Below are positions 1 through 9,003 of a stretch of DNA of 40,781 bases, piece after piece. Position numbers and translations under genes: made by a program. Source of the stretch: a virus; IMG/VR virus record IMGVR_UViG_3300027467_000574, positions 1 through 40,781 of that record. The stretch is one strand, 5' to 3'. The notes beneath the pieces were generated by a model. It searched no databases and had not been told where the DNA came from. It saw only the letters and a program-made list of their open reading frames with translations. The first letter of the stretch is position 1; each line of letters begins with the position of its first letter.

Positions 1-3000
1 AGCAGATCCGTGGCTTGTACCGCAACTACTTCGAACGCGACCCCGAGAGCCAAGCAGCCATCGACTATTGGCGCGACACTGCCAATCAAGGCGGTCTGAC
101 TCTCAGCGACATTGGCCAGCAGTTCGCGACAAGCGAAGAAGGCCAGCAGAAGTACGCAATGCTCGACAAGCTGCTGGGCAATCGCGCGCAACCGGAAGAT
201 CAGAATGTGACGGTGGTCGAGCAGACCAACGCTCCTGATCGCTGGCAGACGTATTGGGGCTACAAGCCAACCCAGCAAGACTACACGATGATGCTGCGCG
301 CAGGCTTGGGCGAGTACGGCACACCCCAGAGCTACGATCAGTACCGCGCCATCTACGAAGCCATCGGCAATCGCGCTGCCGCCAACACCATCGCTCCGTA
401 CTATGTCCGTGGTAGCCAGACGCTCGCCGGGCAGATCACCCCGAGTCAGGTCGAAGGCGCATTTGCGACGAGCCGGATCAACTCGTTGATCAACAGCGAT
501 GATCCGCAAAAGATTGAATCGTTGTACCTCGCCCAGAAAGCCCTCGAAGATTATTTCATGGAGGGCAAGAACCGAGTGCTGACCACCCAGACCGACTGGC
601 GTGGCTTCCAGCAGGGTCAGCCCTCACCCGGCACAGGATTCACCAATGCATTGGTCCCGGGAGGTGAAGACCTTTCGATCTACAATCGGTTCTACGATGC
701 GCGCAACAACCCCGATCTGACGCAGAAGCTCTCGCAGCTCCAGAACCAACGCAATGCTCTTTGGACTCCGCCGGTTCCGCCCTCTCGGCCGACCGAGCAG
801 GAGTTCGCCGACTACGCAAAGTCTCAGCAGCCTGACGTCGATCCGATGACCGCCTATCAGACATTCGCCCTCGGCGATCCGATGACGGGCAATCCGTTTG
901 ACACCAACTGGTTCTCTGGACCGACTGCGACAACCTCTTTCGAGCAGCAGGCAGCTGATGAGCGCGCGCAAGCTCTCAACAACTCTCTGATGCAGCAGAC
1001 GCCGACGACCGTTCCCGACACCTACAATCCCAACTACACGCTGTTCTCCGACGCCAACCAGTTTTACGGCTCGCAGTCCTCGTTGCCGACTCTGGCGGTG
1101 AGCAATGTCGGGTTGAACAATGACTATGGCATGTTCTCGTCGCCCGGTTCGCTCGGCGAAGGTGCCAGTGGCCTGACGTCATTCAGCCCCAGCCTCTCGG
1201 ACTATTCGAGCAGCTGGGGTTCGATGGGCTACTCGCCGATGTCCTGGGACTACGCCAAAGGCGGCGAAGTCAAATTCAAGCCAATGTTCGAGGGCGACAG
1301 CGAAAAGCTCCAGGAGCGAGCGCGCGAACTCGCTCGCGAGGCCTACAGCCGTGGTCCTGCATCGATGGGGCGCGAGAAGGCGCAGGAGTGGGAGGCTCTG
1401 GCGCGGAAGTACAATCTCCCGCTCACCGTCGGGCCATTCACGACCTACGAGGATCAATACTCTGACGCTCTGAGCAACTGGCAGCGCAACGTCTCCCCGA
1501 AACAGCGCGAGCAGTCGTTCGACAAGGGTGGTCCGGTGATGCCTTCCTATGATCCCATGGGGTCATTCACCGGCATGGATTCTATCGAGTCCTCGCCTTA
1601 TCCGCGCGAGGAACTTGAGGCGCGACTCGACCCTGCGACGCAGGCGATGATCGATCTGCAAGGTGTCATGATCCCGAATCGCGCGGTCGACATCAAGCAG
1701 GACGATCTCGGCTATTACCCGGTCGACGCCGAAGGCAATCGGATGAAATGGGGCATGCGTCCTGCGCTGTTCCCTCTGACGATGGACGAAGGCAACCTCC
1801 GCCTCGCCATGCCATACATCCCCGAGATGGTCGGCAACATCTTGGGCGGCGTCGCTGCACCAGTGAAGGGCACAGGTGTCGCGTTGGGTGCAGGACCGAT
1901 CCGTCGTGGCGAGAAGACGCTAACAGATCTGGTTGACACGTACGGTGTCAAGAAGCCCGGAGGCAATTGGACACAACCAGACCTCGATCGATCTGTTTGG
2001 GCTCTTCATCAATTAAATGAAGGAGCAGACATTGGAGAAAAATCTGCTGATTCAGTTGGAAAATGGATCGACACAAAGCTGAAAAGCTACATCAAAAACC
2101 AGATGGGCACAGTTGCTGATCCTTTGATCGATGTTGCTGAAGTCAGCGGTCGTTTGCATATTCCTAGCGATCAAATAATCGATCGGGCTAATGCGATTCC
2201 TGAATATCGTCCATTTGCTCTTAATCCTAATGACAAGTGGACTCCGACGGCAGGCGGAGGGTTTAGCTACAATCCTAATCTCATCGGCGAGACGGACTTG
2301 AGTCGCGCATGGGAAAAAGCAACACAAGCATCCATTGCTCGCTCATTGAAAGCAGATTGGGCAGACGAGGCTCTTGAGAAAAAAGGACTTGAAGCACTAA
2401 TTGGAGCTCCCGACGACACTCAGATAAACGTCCCTCGTCACATATCAAGCAACCCTGCTCTCGGGTTCGGCCATCTTGTCGACGAGCTTCGCAATGCTAC
2501 GTTGCCAAACTCGAACCTGCCAGACCGGCTGAAGATCGACCCTGCCAAACTCGAGAAATTCTCGATGTCGCAGGCGGTCGAGCATGTCGCGAAGATCAAC
2601 GAATGGCGCGAGGCACAGCGAGCGAAAGCCAAGATCGAAGCTTCTCGCAATGCGGCGACCGTCCCGTTCAAACAATACGACGTTGTTCCGGAAACGAACT
2701 ACCCCAACGAGAGAGGTCTCGGCTGGGTCCAAATAAAACCAACTGGCAATAAAGACGAACTCGAAAAGGCTCTAAAGTACGAAGGCGACACGATGGGCCA
2801 TTGTGTCGGCGGTGGCTCGTATTGCCCACAGGTTGAGGCAGGCAAAACCGAAATCTACTCGTTGCGTGACAGCAAAGGCGAGCCGCATGTCACGATTGAA
2901 GTTAAACGTATAAAAAATATTGACACAGGAAAATCCGACATTGATATTATGGAAGAAGATCTTCCTTACACCATGCTAAAAAATTTGACAAAAAAAGCGC

Positions 3001-3536
3001 ATGATCGTGCCATCCAAAGGGTTGTTGATGAAAGGATGGACGAATACACGGATCTAGCCTACAGGAAAATTAAAAGTAAATATCCAAACATTGACGAGGA
3101 ATCGGAAGATTTTTACTTTAAAATGCAGGATGCGACTGCAGACCTCGCACAGAAGCAAGCTCCGAGGGAGCGTGAGTTCCATAATTATTTTTATGAAGAG
3201 AGCCAAGCGGGCATGAGGGAAGAACTTGACAAAATAAGGCAGGCTGGCGGCGAAATCGTAACAATTAATCAGATTAAAGGCAAAGGCAACGCAAAGCCTG
3301 TTGACGAATACATCCCGTTCGTTCAAGATTTTATTAAGTCAAGGAACTGGTACGACGTAGGTGAGCTCCGGAATGCAGACATGGTCAAAGTTTTCGAGGG
3401 ACAAAGGCTCCCCGGTTCTGCGGAAAAGATCCCACCGGGTTATTACACATTGAACGATCTAGCAAAGCTGGCTGCGGAAAAGGGCGTTCCTGAATCAAAC
3501 ATTCAAGCCTGGATCAAAGTGCTACGCAATCAGTAG
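1..3536 (+). CDS. Large virion-associated protein with DUF4214-like N-part and PcfJ-like C-terminal domain (5' truncated)
   Basis: The frame is open from the window edge (first full codon at base 3), so the N-terminus is missing; a TTG at 15 is probably not the start. The visible 1173+ residues begin with a DUF4214-like segment (LYRNYF.RDPESQAAIDYW). The middle carries two short Gly-Gly motifs (YAKGGEV at 1251-1271, FDKGGPV at 1518-1538) that resemble motifs in other virion proteins here. Around residues 915-965 lies the pattern MGHCVGGG...IYSLRD...PHVTIEV, typical of PcfJ-like proteins (a family named after a plasmid protein of unknown biochemical role). Base composition changes inside the gene: about 1960-2450 and 2730-3536 look AT-richer than the rest, suggesting a mosaic origin. 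It lies just upstream of the portal gene, so a virion or DNA-ejection role is inferred. The exact function is unknown. Confidence 0.75.
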   Translation, partial: QIRGLYRNYFERDPESQAAIDYWRDTANQGGLTLSDIGQQFATSEEGQQKYAMLDKLLGNRAQPEDQNVTVVEQTNAPDRWQTYWGYKPTQQDYTMMLRAGLGEYGTPQSYDQYRAIYEAIGNRAAANTIAPYYVRGSQTLAGQITPSQVEGAFATSRINSLINSDDPQKIESLYLAQKALEDYFMEGKNRVLTTQTDWRGFQQGQPSPGTGFTNALVPGGEDLSIYNRFYDARNNPDLTQKLSQLQNQRNALWTPPVPPSRPTEQEFADYAKSQQPDVDPMTAYQTFALGDPMTGNPFDTNWFSGPTATTSFEQQAADERAQALNNSLMQQTPTTVPDTYNPNYTLFSDANQFYGSQSSLPTLAVSNVGLNNDYGMFSSPGSLGEGASGLTSFSPSLSDYSSSWGSMGYSPMSWDYAKGGEVKFKPMFEGDSEKLQERARELAREAYSRGPASMGREKAQEWEALARKYNLPLTVGPFTTYEDQYSDALSNWQRNVSPKQREQSFDKGGPVMPSYDPMGSFTGMDSIESSPYPREELEARLDPATQAMIDLQGVMIPNRAVDIKQDDLGYYPVDAEGNRMKWGMRPALFPLTMDEGNLRLAMPYIPEMVGNILGGVAAPVKGTGVALGAGPIRRGEKTLTDLVDTYGVKKPGGNWTQPDLDRSVWALHQLNEGADIGEKSADSVGKWIDTKLKSYIKNQMGTVADPLIDVAEVSGRLHIPSDQIIDRANAIPEYRPFALNPNDKWTPTAGGGFSYNPNLIGETDLSRAWEKATQASIARSLKADWADEALEKKGLEALIGAPDDTQINVPRHISSNPALGFGHLVDELRNATLPNSNLPDRLKIDPAKLEKFSMSQAVEHVAKINEWREAQRAKAKIEASRNAATVPFKQYDVVPETNYPNERGLGWVQIKPTGNKDELEKALKYEGDTMGHCVGGGSYCPQVEAGKTEIYSLRDSKGEPHVTIEVKRIKNIDTGKSDIDIMEEDLPYTMLKNLTKKAHDRAIQRVVDERMDEYTDLAYRKIKSKYPNIDEESEDFYFKMQDATADLAQKQAPREREFHNYFYEESQAGMREELDKIRQAGGEIVTINQIKGKGNAKPVDEYIPFVQDFIKSRNWYDVGELRNADMVKVFEGQRLPGSAEKIPPGYYTLNDLAKLAAEKGVPESNIQAWIKVLRNQ

Positions 3537-3557
3537 TCGAAGTTCTAAGGAATCACC

Positions 3558-6050
3558 ATGGCCGACGAATTCGAAAAAGACGACGAAGCTGGCGAAGTGA
3601 TTCGTCTTGAGGAAGAAACTCTCGAGGTCGAAGACACCGAGGATGGCGGCGCTGTGATCCGCCTTCAGAACGACGAAGACGAGCAGCGCCATCTCGAACA
3701 TTTCGCCAACATCGTCGATGAAGTCGATCAGGCAGCTCTGACCGACATCGTCTCGGACTTGCTTGACAAGATCAGCAAGGACAAAGAGGCTCGCGAAAAG
3801 CGTGATAAGCTCTACGAAGAAGGGCTCCGTCGCACTGGCCTCGGCGATGACGCACCCGGTGGCGCGCAATTCACTGGTGCCAACAAGGTCGTTCACCCGC
3901 TGCTCGTCGAATCTTGCGTGGACTTCTCGGCGAGGTTCATGAAAGAGGCTTTCCCGCCCACGGGTCCGGTGAAAAGCAAGATCCTCGGCGAGCAGGATCG
4001 CGAGAAGGTTGCCAAGGCAGAACGCAAAGCTGCCTTCATGAATTGGCAGACGACCGAGCAGATGGTCGAGTTCCGCTCTGAATTGGAGCAGCTGAGCACA
4101 CAGCTCCCGCTCGGTGGTGGCCAGTACCTCAAATTCATGTGGTCGAGCCAGTATCGTCGCCCGATGTCTGAGTTCGTGCCCATCGACGACATATATCTTC
4201 CATTTGCAGCGACAAATTTCTACACTGCAGAGCGGAAAACGCACGTCCAGTACATCACGAAAATGGAATATCAGCGTCGAGTGACGTCTGGAATGTACCG
4301 TGATGTTGATGTCGGGGTGCCTGAAGAGCCGGATTTCAGCCAATCGACCAAAGCCAACGACAAAATCGAAGGCAGGCAGGACAATTCCTACAACGAAGAT
4401 GGTCTGCGGACCATTTTCGAGGTCTATACGCGCCTCGATTTTGAAGATGGACCCGAGCCATACATCATTTCCATCGACAAAACCAGCGGAAAAGCTCTCA
4501 GTCTCTACAGAAACTGGGAACCCGACGACGAGCAGCGCAAAGAACTCGACTGGATCGTCGAATTTCCGTTCGTTCCGTGGCGCGGAGCATACCCGATCGG
4601 CCTGACGCACATGATCGGTGGCCTGAGTGGTGCTGCCACTGGGGCTTTGCGCGCTCTGCTTGACTCGGCGCACATCCAGAATGTCCCGACGCTTTTGAAA
4701 TTGAAGGGCGGACCCGGCGGACAGACGCTGAATGTCCAGCCGACGGAGGTTGTCGAGATTGAAGGCGGCGCATTGGTCGACGATGTCCGCAAAATCGCGA
4801 TGCCGTTGCCCTTCAACGGCCCGAGTCCGACACTTTTCAGCCTGCTTGGGTTCCTCGTCGAAGCAGGCAAGGGCGTTGTTCAGACTTCTTTCGAGAAACT
4901 GTCTGATGCGAACCCTAATCAGCCTGTCGGCACCACAATGGCGCTCATCGAGCAGGGAATGGTCGTGTTCAGCTCGATCCATTCGCGTCTGCACAACTCG
5001 ATGGCGCGCTGCTTCAAGATCCTGCACCGGATCAACTCGGCATATCTGACCGAGGAAGACATTGAAGCCAACTACGCTGGCCTCGAGATCGACCCGTCCG
5101 ACTTTGATGGTCCGATGGACGTGATCCCGGTCAGCGATCCGCAGATTTTCAGCGACACACAGCGGTTCGTCCAGACGCAGGCACTCATGCAGCGCGCTGC
5201 GATGCTCCCGCAGATGTATGATCAGCGGAAAGTCGAAGAGCGGTTCCTGCGTGACATGAAGATTCCTCAGAACGAGGTTCTTCAGCCGAAACCTGGATCC
5301 GAAGACATGGATCCGGTCTCTGAGAACGTCGCAGCGTCGATGGGTCGCCCGATTTACGTCCTGCCGAAACAGGATCACATCGCGCACCTTCAGACGCACA
5401 TGGCGTTCTTGAAGTCGCCGCTGTTCGGCAGCAATCCTGCGATCATGAAGCAGTACATCTATCCGATGGCGATTCATCTGCGGGATCACCTGCTGAATTA
5501 CTATCTGGTTGAGGCGCACAATGCGGTTGACATGGCGCAGCGTGACGAATTGATCCAATCTGAAGCCAACGAGCAGGTTCAGGTGATCATGAAAGTGCAA
5601 CAGTTCATCGAGCAGCAGCTCGGGGCTTTTGCGCAGGAGCTCGCGCAGATCGATCAGGCGGCGCAGCAATTCAAGCCGCAGCCTCCGATGCCTCCCGACA
5701 ACTCAATGCAGATCGCCCAGATCAACGCTGGCATTCAGCAGCAGGCTCTTCAGCAGCGCGCACAGGCGGACGCCCAGCGCATTCAGCTCGAACAGCAGAA
5801 GCTCGCTCAGTCCCAGCAGTCGGATCAAATGGCTATGGCAGAGAAGGAGCGTGCGCGTCAACTGGAATTGGAGCGCGAGCGTATCCGTCAGGCGGCAGAG
5901 GATCAGCGCACAGCGGCAGACCTCGCAATCCGCGAGCGCATGAACACAGCCGACAATCAAACGGCCATGGATCTCGCCAAGTTGGAAATGCTGTCTGGCG
6001 AGAAGTTTTCTGTGAGCACCGGCACAGGCATCAATCCCGGCGCTAGGTAA
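3558..6050 (+). CDS. Portal protein (P22-like, long)
   Basis: At 830 residues it has the size of P22-type portals. The acidic N-terminus is followed by a portal core with conserved-looking stretches (GANKVVHPLLVE near residue 110; MIGGLSGAATGALRALLDSAH near 350; a long helix through the MALIEQGM region near 455). Residues about 673-810 are a Gln/Ala/Arg-rich continuous coiled coil (QIAQINAGIQQQALQQRAQ and onward), matching the helical barrel that P22 portals project into the capsid. The portal dodecamer forms the DNA entry/exit vertex, binding terminase during packaging and the adaptor ring afterwards. The ATG at 3558 has an AAGGA ribosome site 8 bases upstream. The following order (chaperonin, scaffold, capsid) is that of a head-assembly operon. 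Identification is by pattern and context. Confidence 0.9.
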   Translation: MADEFEKDDEAGEVIRLEEETLEVEDTEDGGAVIRLQNDEDEQRHLEHFANIVDEVDQAALTDIVSDLLDKISKDKEAREKRDKLYEEGLRRTGLGDDAPGGAQFTGANKVVHPLLVESCVDFSARFMKEAFPPTGPVKSKILGEQDREKVAKAERKAAFMNWQTTEQMVEFRSELEQLSTQLPLGGGQYLKFMWSSQYRRPMSEFVPIDDIYLPFAATNFYTAERKTHVQYITKMEYQRRVTSGMYRDVDVGVPEEPDFSQSTKANDKIEGRQDNSYNEDGLRTIFEVYTRLDFEDGPEPYIISIDKTSGKALSLYRNWEPDDEQRKELDWIVEFPFVPWRGAYPIGLTHMIGGLSGAATGALRALLDSAHIQNVPTLLKLKGGPGGQTLNVQPTEVVEIEGGALVDDVRKIAMPLPFNGPSPTLFSLLGFLVEAGKGVVQTSFEKLSDANPNQPVGTTMALIEQGMVVFSSIHSRLHNSMARCFKILHRINSAYLTEEDIEANYAGLEIDPSDFDGPMDVIPVSDPQIFSDTQRFVQTQALMQRAAMLPQMYDQRKVEERFLRDMKIPQNEVLQPKPGSEDMDPVSENVAASMGRPIYVLPKQDHIAHLQTHMAFLKSPLFGSNPAIMKQYIYPMAIHLRDHLLNYYLVEAHNAVDMAQRDELIQSEANEQVQVIMKVQQFIEQQLGAFAQELAQIDQAAQQFKPQPPMPPDNSMQIAQINAGIQQQALQQRAQADAQRIQLEQQKLAQSQQSDQMAMAEKERARQLELERERIRQAAEDQRTAADLAIRERMNTADNQTAMDLAKLEMLSGEKFSVSTGTGINPGAR

Positions 6051-6061
6051 GGAGTTATAAA

Positions 6062-6205
6062 ATGAGTGACAAGCCCACGACTGGCACTGTTTCTCTCGAC
6101 AATGCCGCTGTAAAGCAGAAGCACCGCATGGCTGCGGGTCTCAAGGTTGACGGCCAGACGCTTCCGGGTTCTGGCGCGCCCAAAGACACGAAGACCAAAG
6201 CGTGA
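6062..6205 (+). CDS. 47-residue conserved-type small phage protein
   Basis: This short ORF starts with ATG behind AAGGAG (about 7 nt spacing) just after the portal stop, and its TGA overlaps the GTG of the next gene (GTGA). The product is hydrophilic and Lys/Thr-rich (begins MSDKPTTGTVSLDN, ends KDTKTKA) with no membrane segment or recognisable domain. The strong ribosome site and tight packing in the head operon are the evidence that it is real. Function unknown. Confidence 0.6.
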   Translation: MSDKPTTGTVSLDNAAVKQKHRMAAGLKVDGQTLPGSGAPKDTKTKA

Positions 6206-6399
6206 ATTTCGAAACACAACTTCTGGCTCAACTCAAAGCCAAGCAGCAAGAGTTTGCTCTTGGCGCTTTGAGTCGGCCGCAAGAGCGCGATGCTTTCGAG
6301 TACGGGTATCGCGTTGGCGTCGTAGCAGGCTACGAGGCAGCAATCAACGTACTTTTGCAACTTCTGGATGAGGAGCAGTATGGAGACAAAGACCTCTGA
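6202..6399 (+). CDS. 65-residue small phage protein, unknown function
   Basis: It starts at a GTG overlapping the stop of the preceding small ORF by four bases, with no good ribosome site of its own, so translational coupling is likely. The protein is predicted mostly helical (QLLAQLKAKQQEF, AAINVLLQLLDEEQ) and soluble. Its 3' end overlaps the start of the co-chaperonin gene by 20 bases, and the GAGGAG that serves that gene lies inside it. It sits between portal and scaffold, so a head-assembly accessory role is possible, but nothing in the sequence shows a function. Confidence 0.6.
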   Translation: MNFETQLLAQLKAKQQEFALGALSRPQERDAFEYGYRVGVVAGYEAAINVLLQLLDEEQYGDKDL

Positions 6400-6790
6400 G
6401 AACGCCATTGCGGAAGCCTTTCCGCCGGTTGATCCCGGCGTCCGGCCTTTCGGTAGCCGCGTTCTGGTGCAGATTCGCACACCCAAGCGGGTGTCAAAAG
6501 GTGGCATTATCCTCGCTGAGGACACCCGAGACACCGAGAAGTGGAACACGCAGGTCGCTAAGGTGATCTCGCTCGGTCCGCTGGCATTCAAAAATCGTGA
6601 CACGATGCAGGCGTGGCCGGAAGGCGATTGGTGCCATCCGGGCGATTTCGTCCGTGTTCCGAAATACGGCGGCGACCGCTGGGAGGTTCCTGTCACCCGC
6701 GATGACAATGCGATGTTCGTAATCTTCAACGACCTCGACATCATTGGTGACGTGACCGGCGACCCGCTTGCTGTAAAAGCATTCATCTGA
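6380..6790 (+). CDS. GroES-like co-chaperonin (Cpn10 family)
   Basis: Residues about 15-65 match the Cpn10 barrel: RPFGSRVLVQI, then a mobile-loop-like stretch ending SKGGIILAEDT, then VAKVISLGPLAF, and later GDFVRVPKYGGD. GGIIL corresponds to the hydrophobic loop tripeptide of GroES that docks on GroEL. The protein (136 residues) is longer than bacterial GroES (about 95), with a C-terminal extension. I chose the ATG at 6380 over the in-frame ATG at 6368 because GAGGAG sits just upstream at about 5 nt spacing. Phage co-chaperonins such as T4 gp31 replace host GroES to fold the major capsid protein; its position between portal and scaffold fits that. No GroEL gene is present, so host GroEL would be the partner. 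Confidence 0.88.
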   Translation: METKTSENAIAEAFPPVDPGVRPFGSRVLVQIRTPKRVSKGGIILAEDTRDTEKWNTQVAKVISLGPLAFKNRDTMQAWPEGDWCHPGDFVRVPKYGGDRWEVPVTRDDNAMFVIFNDLDIIGDVTGDPLAVKAFI

Positions 6791-6803
6791 TAGGAGATGA
6801 ACA

Positions 6804-7766
6804 ATGGCTGACGTTTTGAAAGAAGACGATGAAGTCGATGTGAAGGGCAAGGAAGAAGAACTTGTCATTGTCGAAGAAGATCCGGCAAAAGCTGCTGCTC
6901 CTGAAACCGAGGATGACTCCGAGGATGAAGATGAGCGTGTGGTCCAAAAAGCAGACGATGCTGACGAGGCTGAACGCGAAGCTATCCGCGAGCGTCGTCG
7001 TCAGGAAAAGCAGGAGCGGAAAGAGCGTCGAGAAAAAGCAATTACTCGAGACAAGCTCGAACTAGATTTCCTGCGCAAACGGAATGACGAACTTGAGCGG
7101 CGACTGACCGCTCAGGAGCAGAGATCCCAGCAGTTTGACATCAACCAGATTGATGCTCAGATAGAAAAAGCTAAACGTGATGCCGAGCTCGCCGAGCGAG
7201 TCATCGCTAAGGCGATTGAGTCTGGCAATGGGGCGGACGTCGCTCAGGCGTTGCGCTATCGCGATCAGGCGATCTCGATGGCCAATCAGCTTGCAGCTCA
7301 GAAGCAGCAGGCTGCCAAACAGGCTGTCCCTGCTCCGAAGGTCGACGACCTGACGATGCACTACGCTCGCGAGTTCATCAACGAGAATCCTTGGTACGAT
7401 CCGCAGGGTCGTGACGAAGATTCCGCCATCGTCCTCGCGATCGATCAAGCTCTGGCCAAAGACGGGTTCAACCCCCAGACGGAAGACTACTGGGACGAGC
7501 TCCGTTCTCGCGCTGCACGCCGACTTCCCGAAAGGTTCGGTCAGCCGTCCAAGCCAGCAGCCAAGGTCGAAAAAGAGCGTCAGCCGCGCGGCGGTCCGGC
7601 AGTGGGCTCTGGTAAAGAGCATGCGCCTGCGACCACCCGCAAGGAAATCTTCATTAGCCCTGAAAGAAAGCAGGCGCTGATCGAAGCAGGTGTTTGGGAT
7701 GACCCGGTTCTGCGTATGAAGTACGTCAAACGCTACGCCGAGTACGACCGAATGAACAAGCAATAA
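6804..7766 (+). CDS. Scaffolding-type protein
   Basis: This 320-residue protein is highly charged and low-complexity: an acidic N-terminus (residues 1-55, many Glu/Asp), a basic helix-forming stretch (RERRRQEKQERKERREKA), a coiled coil with Gln/Ala-rich helices (to about residue 175), and a basic C-terminal end (ISPERKQALIEAG...MKYVKRYAEYDRM). That composition, and the position between portal and capsid genes, is typical of internal scaffolds that guide procapsid assembly and then leave. A scaffold's capsid-binding segment is usually a basic helix-turn-helix at the C-terminus, which fits. The ATG follows TAGGAG with about 7 nt spacing. No protease domain is visible. The assignment rests on composition and synteny. 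Confidence 0.75.
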   Translation: MADVLKEDDEVDVKGKEEELVIVEEDPAKAAAPETEDDSEDEDERVVQKADDADEAEREAIRERRRQEKQERKERREKAITRDKLELDFLRKRNDELERRLTAQEQRSQQFDINQIDAQIEKAKRDAELAERVIAKAIESGNGADVAQALRYRDQAISMANQLAAQKQQAAKQAVPAPKVDDLTMHYAREFINENPWYDPQGRDEDSAIVLAIDQALAKDGFNPQTEDYWDELRSRAARRLPERFGQPSKPAAKVEKERQPRGGPAVGSGKEHAPATTRKEIFISPERKQALIEAGVWDDPVLRMKYVKRYAEYDRMNKQ

Positions 7767-7772
7767 AAGGAC

Positions 7773-7803
7773 TTTCCTTTTAGCGCTAAACCGGAAATAA
7801 TCA
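7773..7803 (+). promoter_or_regulatory. Candidate promoter P1 with palindrome
   Basis: TTTCCT, 17-base spacer, AATAAT in the 62-base gap before the gene at 7829. The spacer holds the perfect 12-base palindrome TTTAGCGCTAAA (7779-7790), a possible operator. The -10-like box ends 27 bases before the ATG. Confidence 0.4.
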
Positions 7804-7828
7804 ACTCAATCGCTGCAAGGAGCGAGAC

Positions 7829-8359
7829 ATGACTGACGAACGATTCAAGAAATCCGCTGGTGAGAATCGCGCTAACCGTGCGATGGCCGATAGGGCTGTC
7901 ACTGAGAACCGCGAGATCTCCGACGATGAGCGGGTTGCAATGTTCCGTCAACAATTCTTCCAGTCCTCTCTTCCGGACTTGCCACAGATCCCAGGCTGGC
8001 ACTGCTGCTGGCTCACTACGACTAATCCTCGAGATTCCATCCAGATGAGAATTCGTCTGGGCTACGAACCCGTCAAGCCGGAAGACGTTCCCGGCTGGGA
8101 ATATGCCACCATCAAAACTGGTGATTGGCAGGGGTTCATCGGGGTGAACGAGATGCTTGCTTTCAAGCTCCCCCTCTCACTGTACGAAAAGTACATGCGC
8201 GAAGCTCATCACGACGCGCCGATGCGGGAAGAGGAAAAGCTCACCGATACGGCAGAGTTCCTCGAGCAACAGGCTAGGGCATCCAAGTCGAAGTTGACAA
8301 TGGGCGATGGCAACATGGAGATTGGGCAGCAACGGGAGCCGATCTTTGATCTCTCCTAA
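7829..8359 (+). CDS. Conserved-type head-region protein, unknown function
   Basis: A 176-residue soluble protein with a distinctive centre, PGWHCCWLTTTNPRDSIQ followed by MRIRLGYEPVKPEDVPG, then a region reading GFIGVNEMLAFKLPLSLYEKYMREAHH. I recall similar proteins in uncharacterised aquatic phages at the same place, but no named function. The ATG is preceded by AAGGAG. A 62-base gap with a palindrome and promoter-like boxes precedes it, so it may begin a transcript that continues through decoration and capsid genes. A structural or head-completion role is inferred from position alone. Confidence 0.7.
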   Translation: MTDERFKKSAGENRANRAMADRAVTENREISDDERVAMFRQQFFQSSLPDLPQIPGWHCCWLTTTNPRDSIQMRIRLGYEPVKPEDVPGWEYATIKTGDWQGFIGVNEMLAFKLPLSLYEKYMREAHHDAPMREEEKLTDTAEFLEQQARASKSKLTMGDGNMEIGQQREPIFDLS

Positions 8360-8388
8360 CGCAACCCCTAAACCCAATAGGAGCAACT

Positions 8389-8988
8389 ATGTCTTCGACT
8401 AGCGCGCCCTTTGGCTTCCGTCCGTCGTACCACAACAGTGGCCAGATGCGGCCGAAAGCCTATACGATCGCTTCGACCTATGCTGCTAGCATTTTCTCGG
8501 GCGACCCTGTAAAGCTCACCGACAACGGCGTTATTCAGCTTGGCACCTCCGATGGCACCCGCTCGGGCACCGTCGATGGCGTTGCGCTGCTTGGCATCTT
8601 CGCCGGTGTGCAGTATCTTGACTCCTCCGGCAAGCCCACCATTTCGCCTTACTGGCCGGGTGGCACGACCGGAACGCAGATCGTTGCTTGGGTCTATGAC
8701 GACCCGGAAACGCTCTTCGACGTCCAGTACAACAATCCCGGCACTGCTGGCACCGACTCGGTTCAGTCCGCTGTCGGCGAGGAGTGCGACTGGGTTGTTG
8801 CCTCTCCGGGTGGTTCGACTTCTACGGGTCTGTCGAACACGCTCCTGTCTGCGATTCAGGCGACTTCTGGCCAGTTCCAGATCACCGGCTTCGCTTACAA
8901 CATCAATGACTCGCTCACCGACGCCTATGTGGTTGTGACCGTTCGTATCAACGAGCACCACTACAAGGCTGCTGTCAACTCTGTCTAA
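8389..8988 (+). CDS. Virion protein, probable head decoration/stabilising protein
   Basis: A 199-residue beta-rich protein starting MSSTSAPFGFRPSYHNSGQ, with a Gly/Thr-rich body and no membrane segment. It follows TAGGAG at good spacing and ends 15 bases before the major capsid gene. Small beta-rich proteins just upstream of the capsid gene are often capsid decoration or cementing proteins (lambda gpD-like position). The APFGFRP...GDPVKL pattern is one I associate with conserved phage structural proteins of unknown detail. The decoration role is inferred, not shown. Confidence 0.7.
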   Translation: MSSTSAPFGFRPSYHNSGQMRPKAYTIASTYAASIFSGDPVKLTDNGVIQLGTSDGTRSGTVDGVALLGIFAGVQYLDSSGKPTISPYWPGGTTGTQIVAWVYDDPETLFDVQYNNPGTAGTDSVQSAVGEECDWVVASPGGSTSTGLSNTLLSAIQATSGQFQITGFAYNINDSLTDAYVVVTVRINEHHYKAAVNSV

Positions 8989-9003
8989 GGGAGGCTCTGA
9001 GCT

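Noticed and set aside
3522-5669. Long open frame of 715 residues on the minus strand opposite the portal gene
   Set aside because: It is antisense to a well-supported gene, rich in Leu/Arg/His as expected for a reversed GC-rich frame, and has no recognisable domain.
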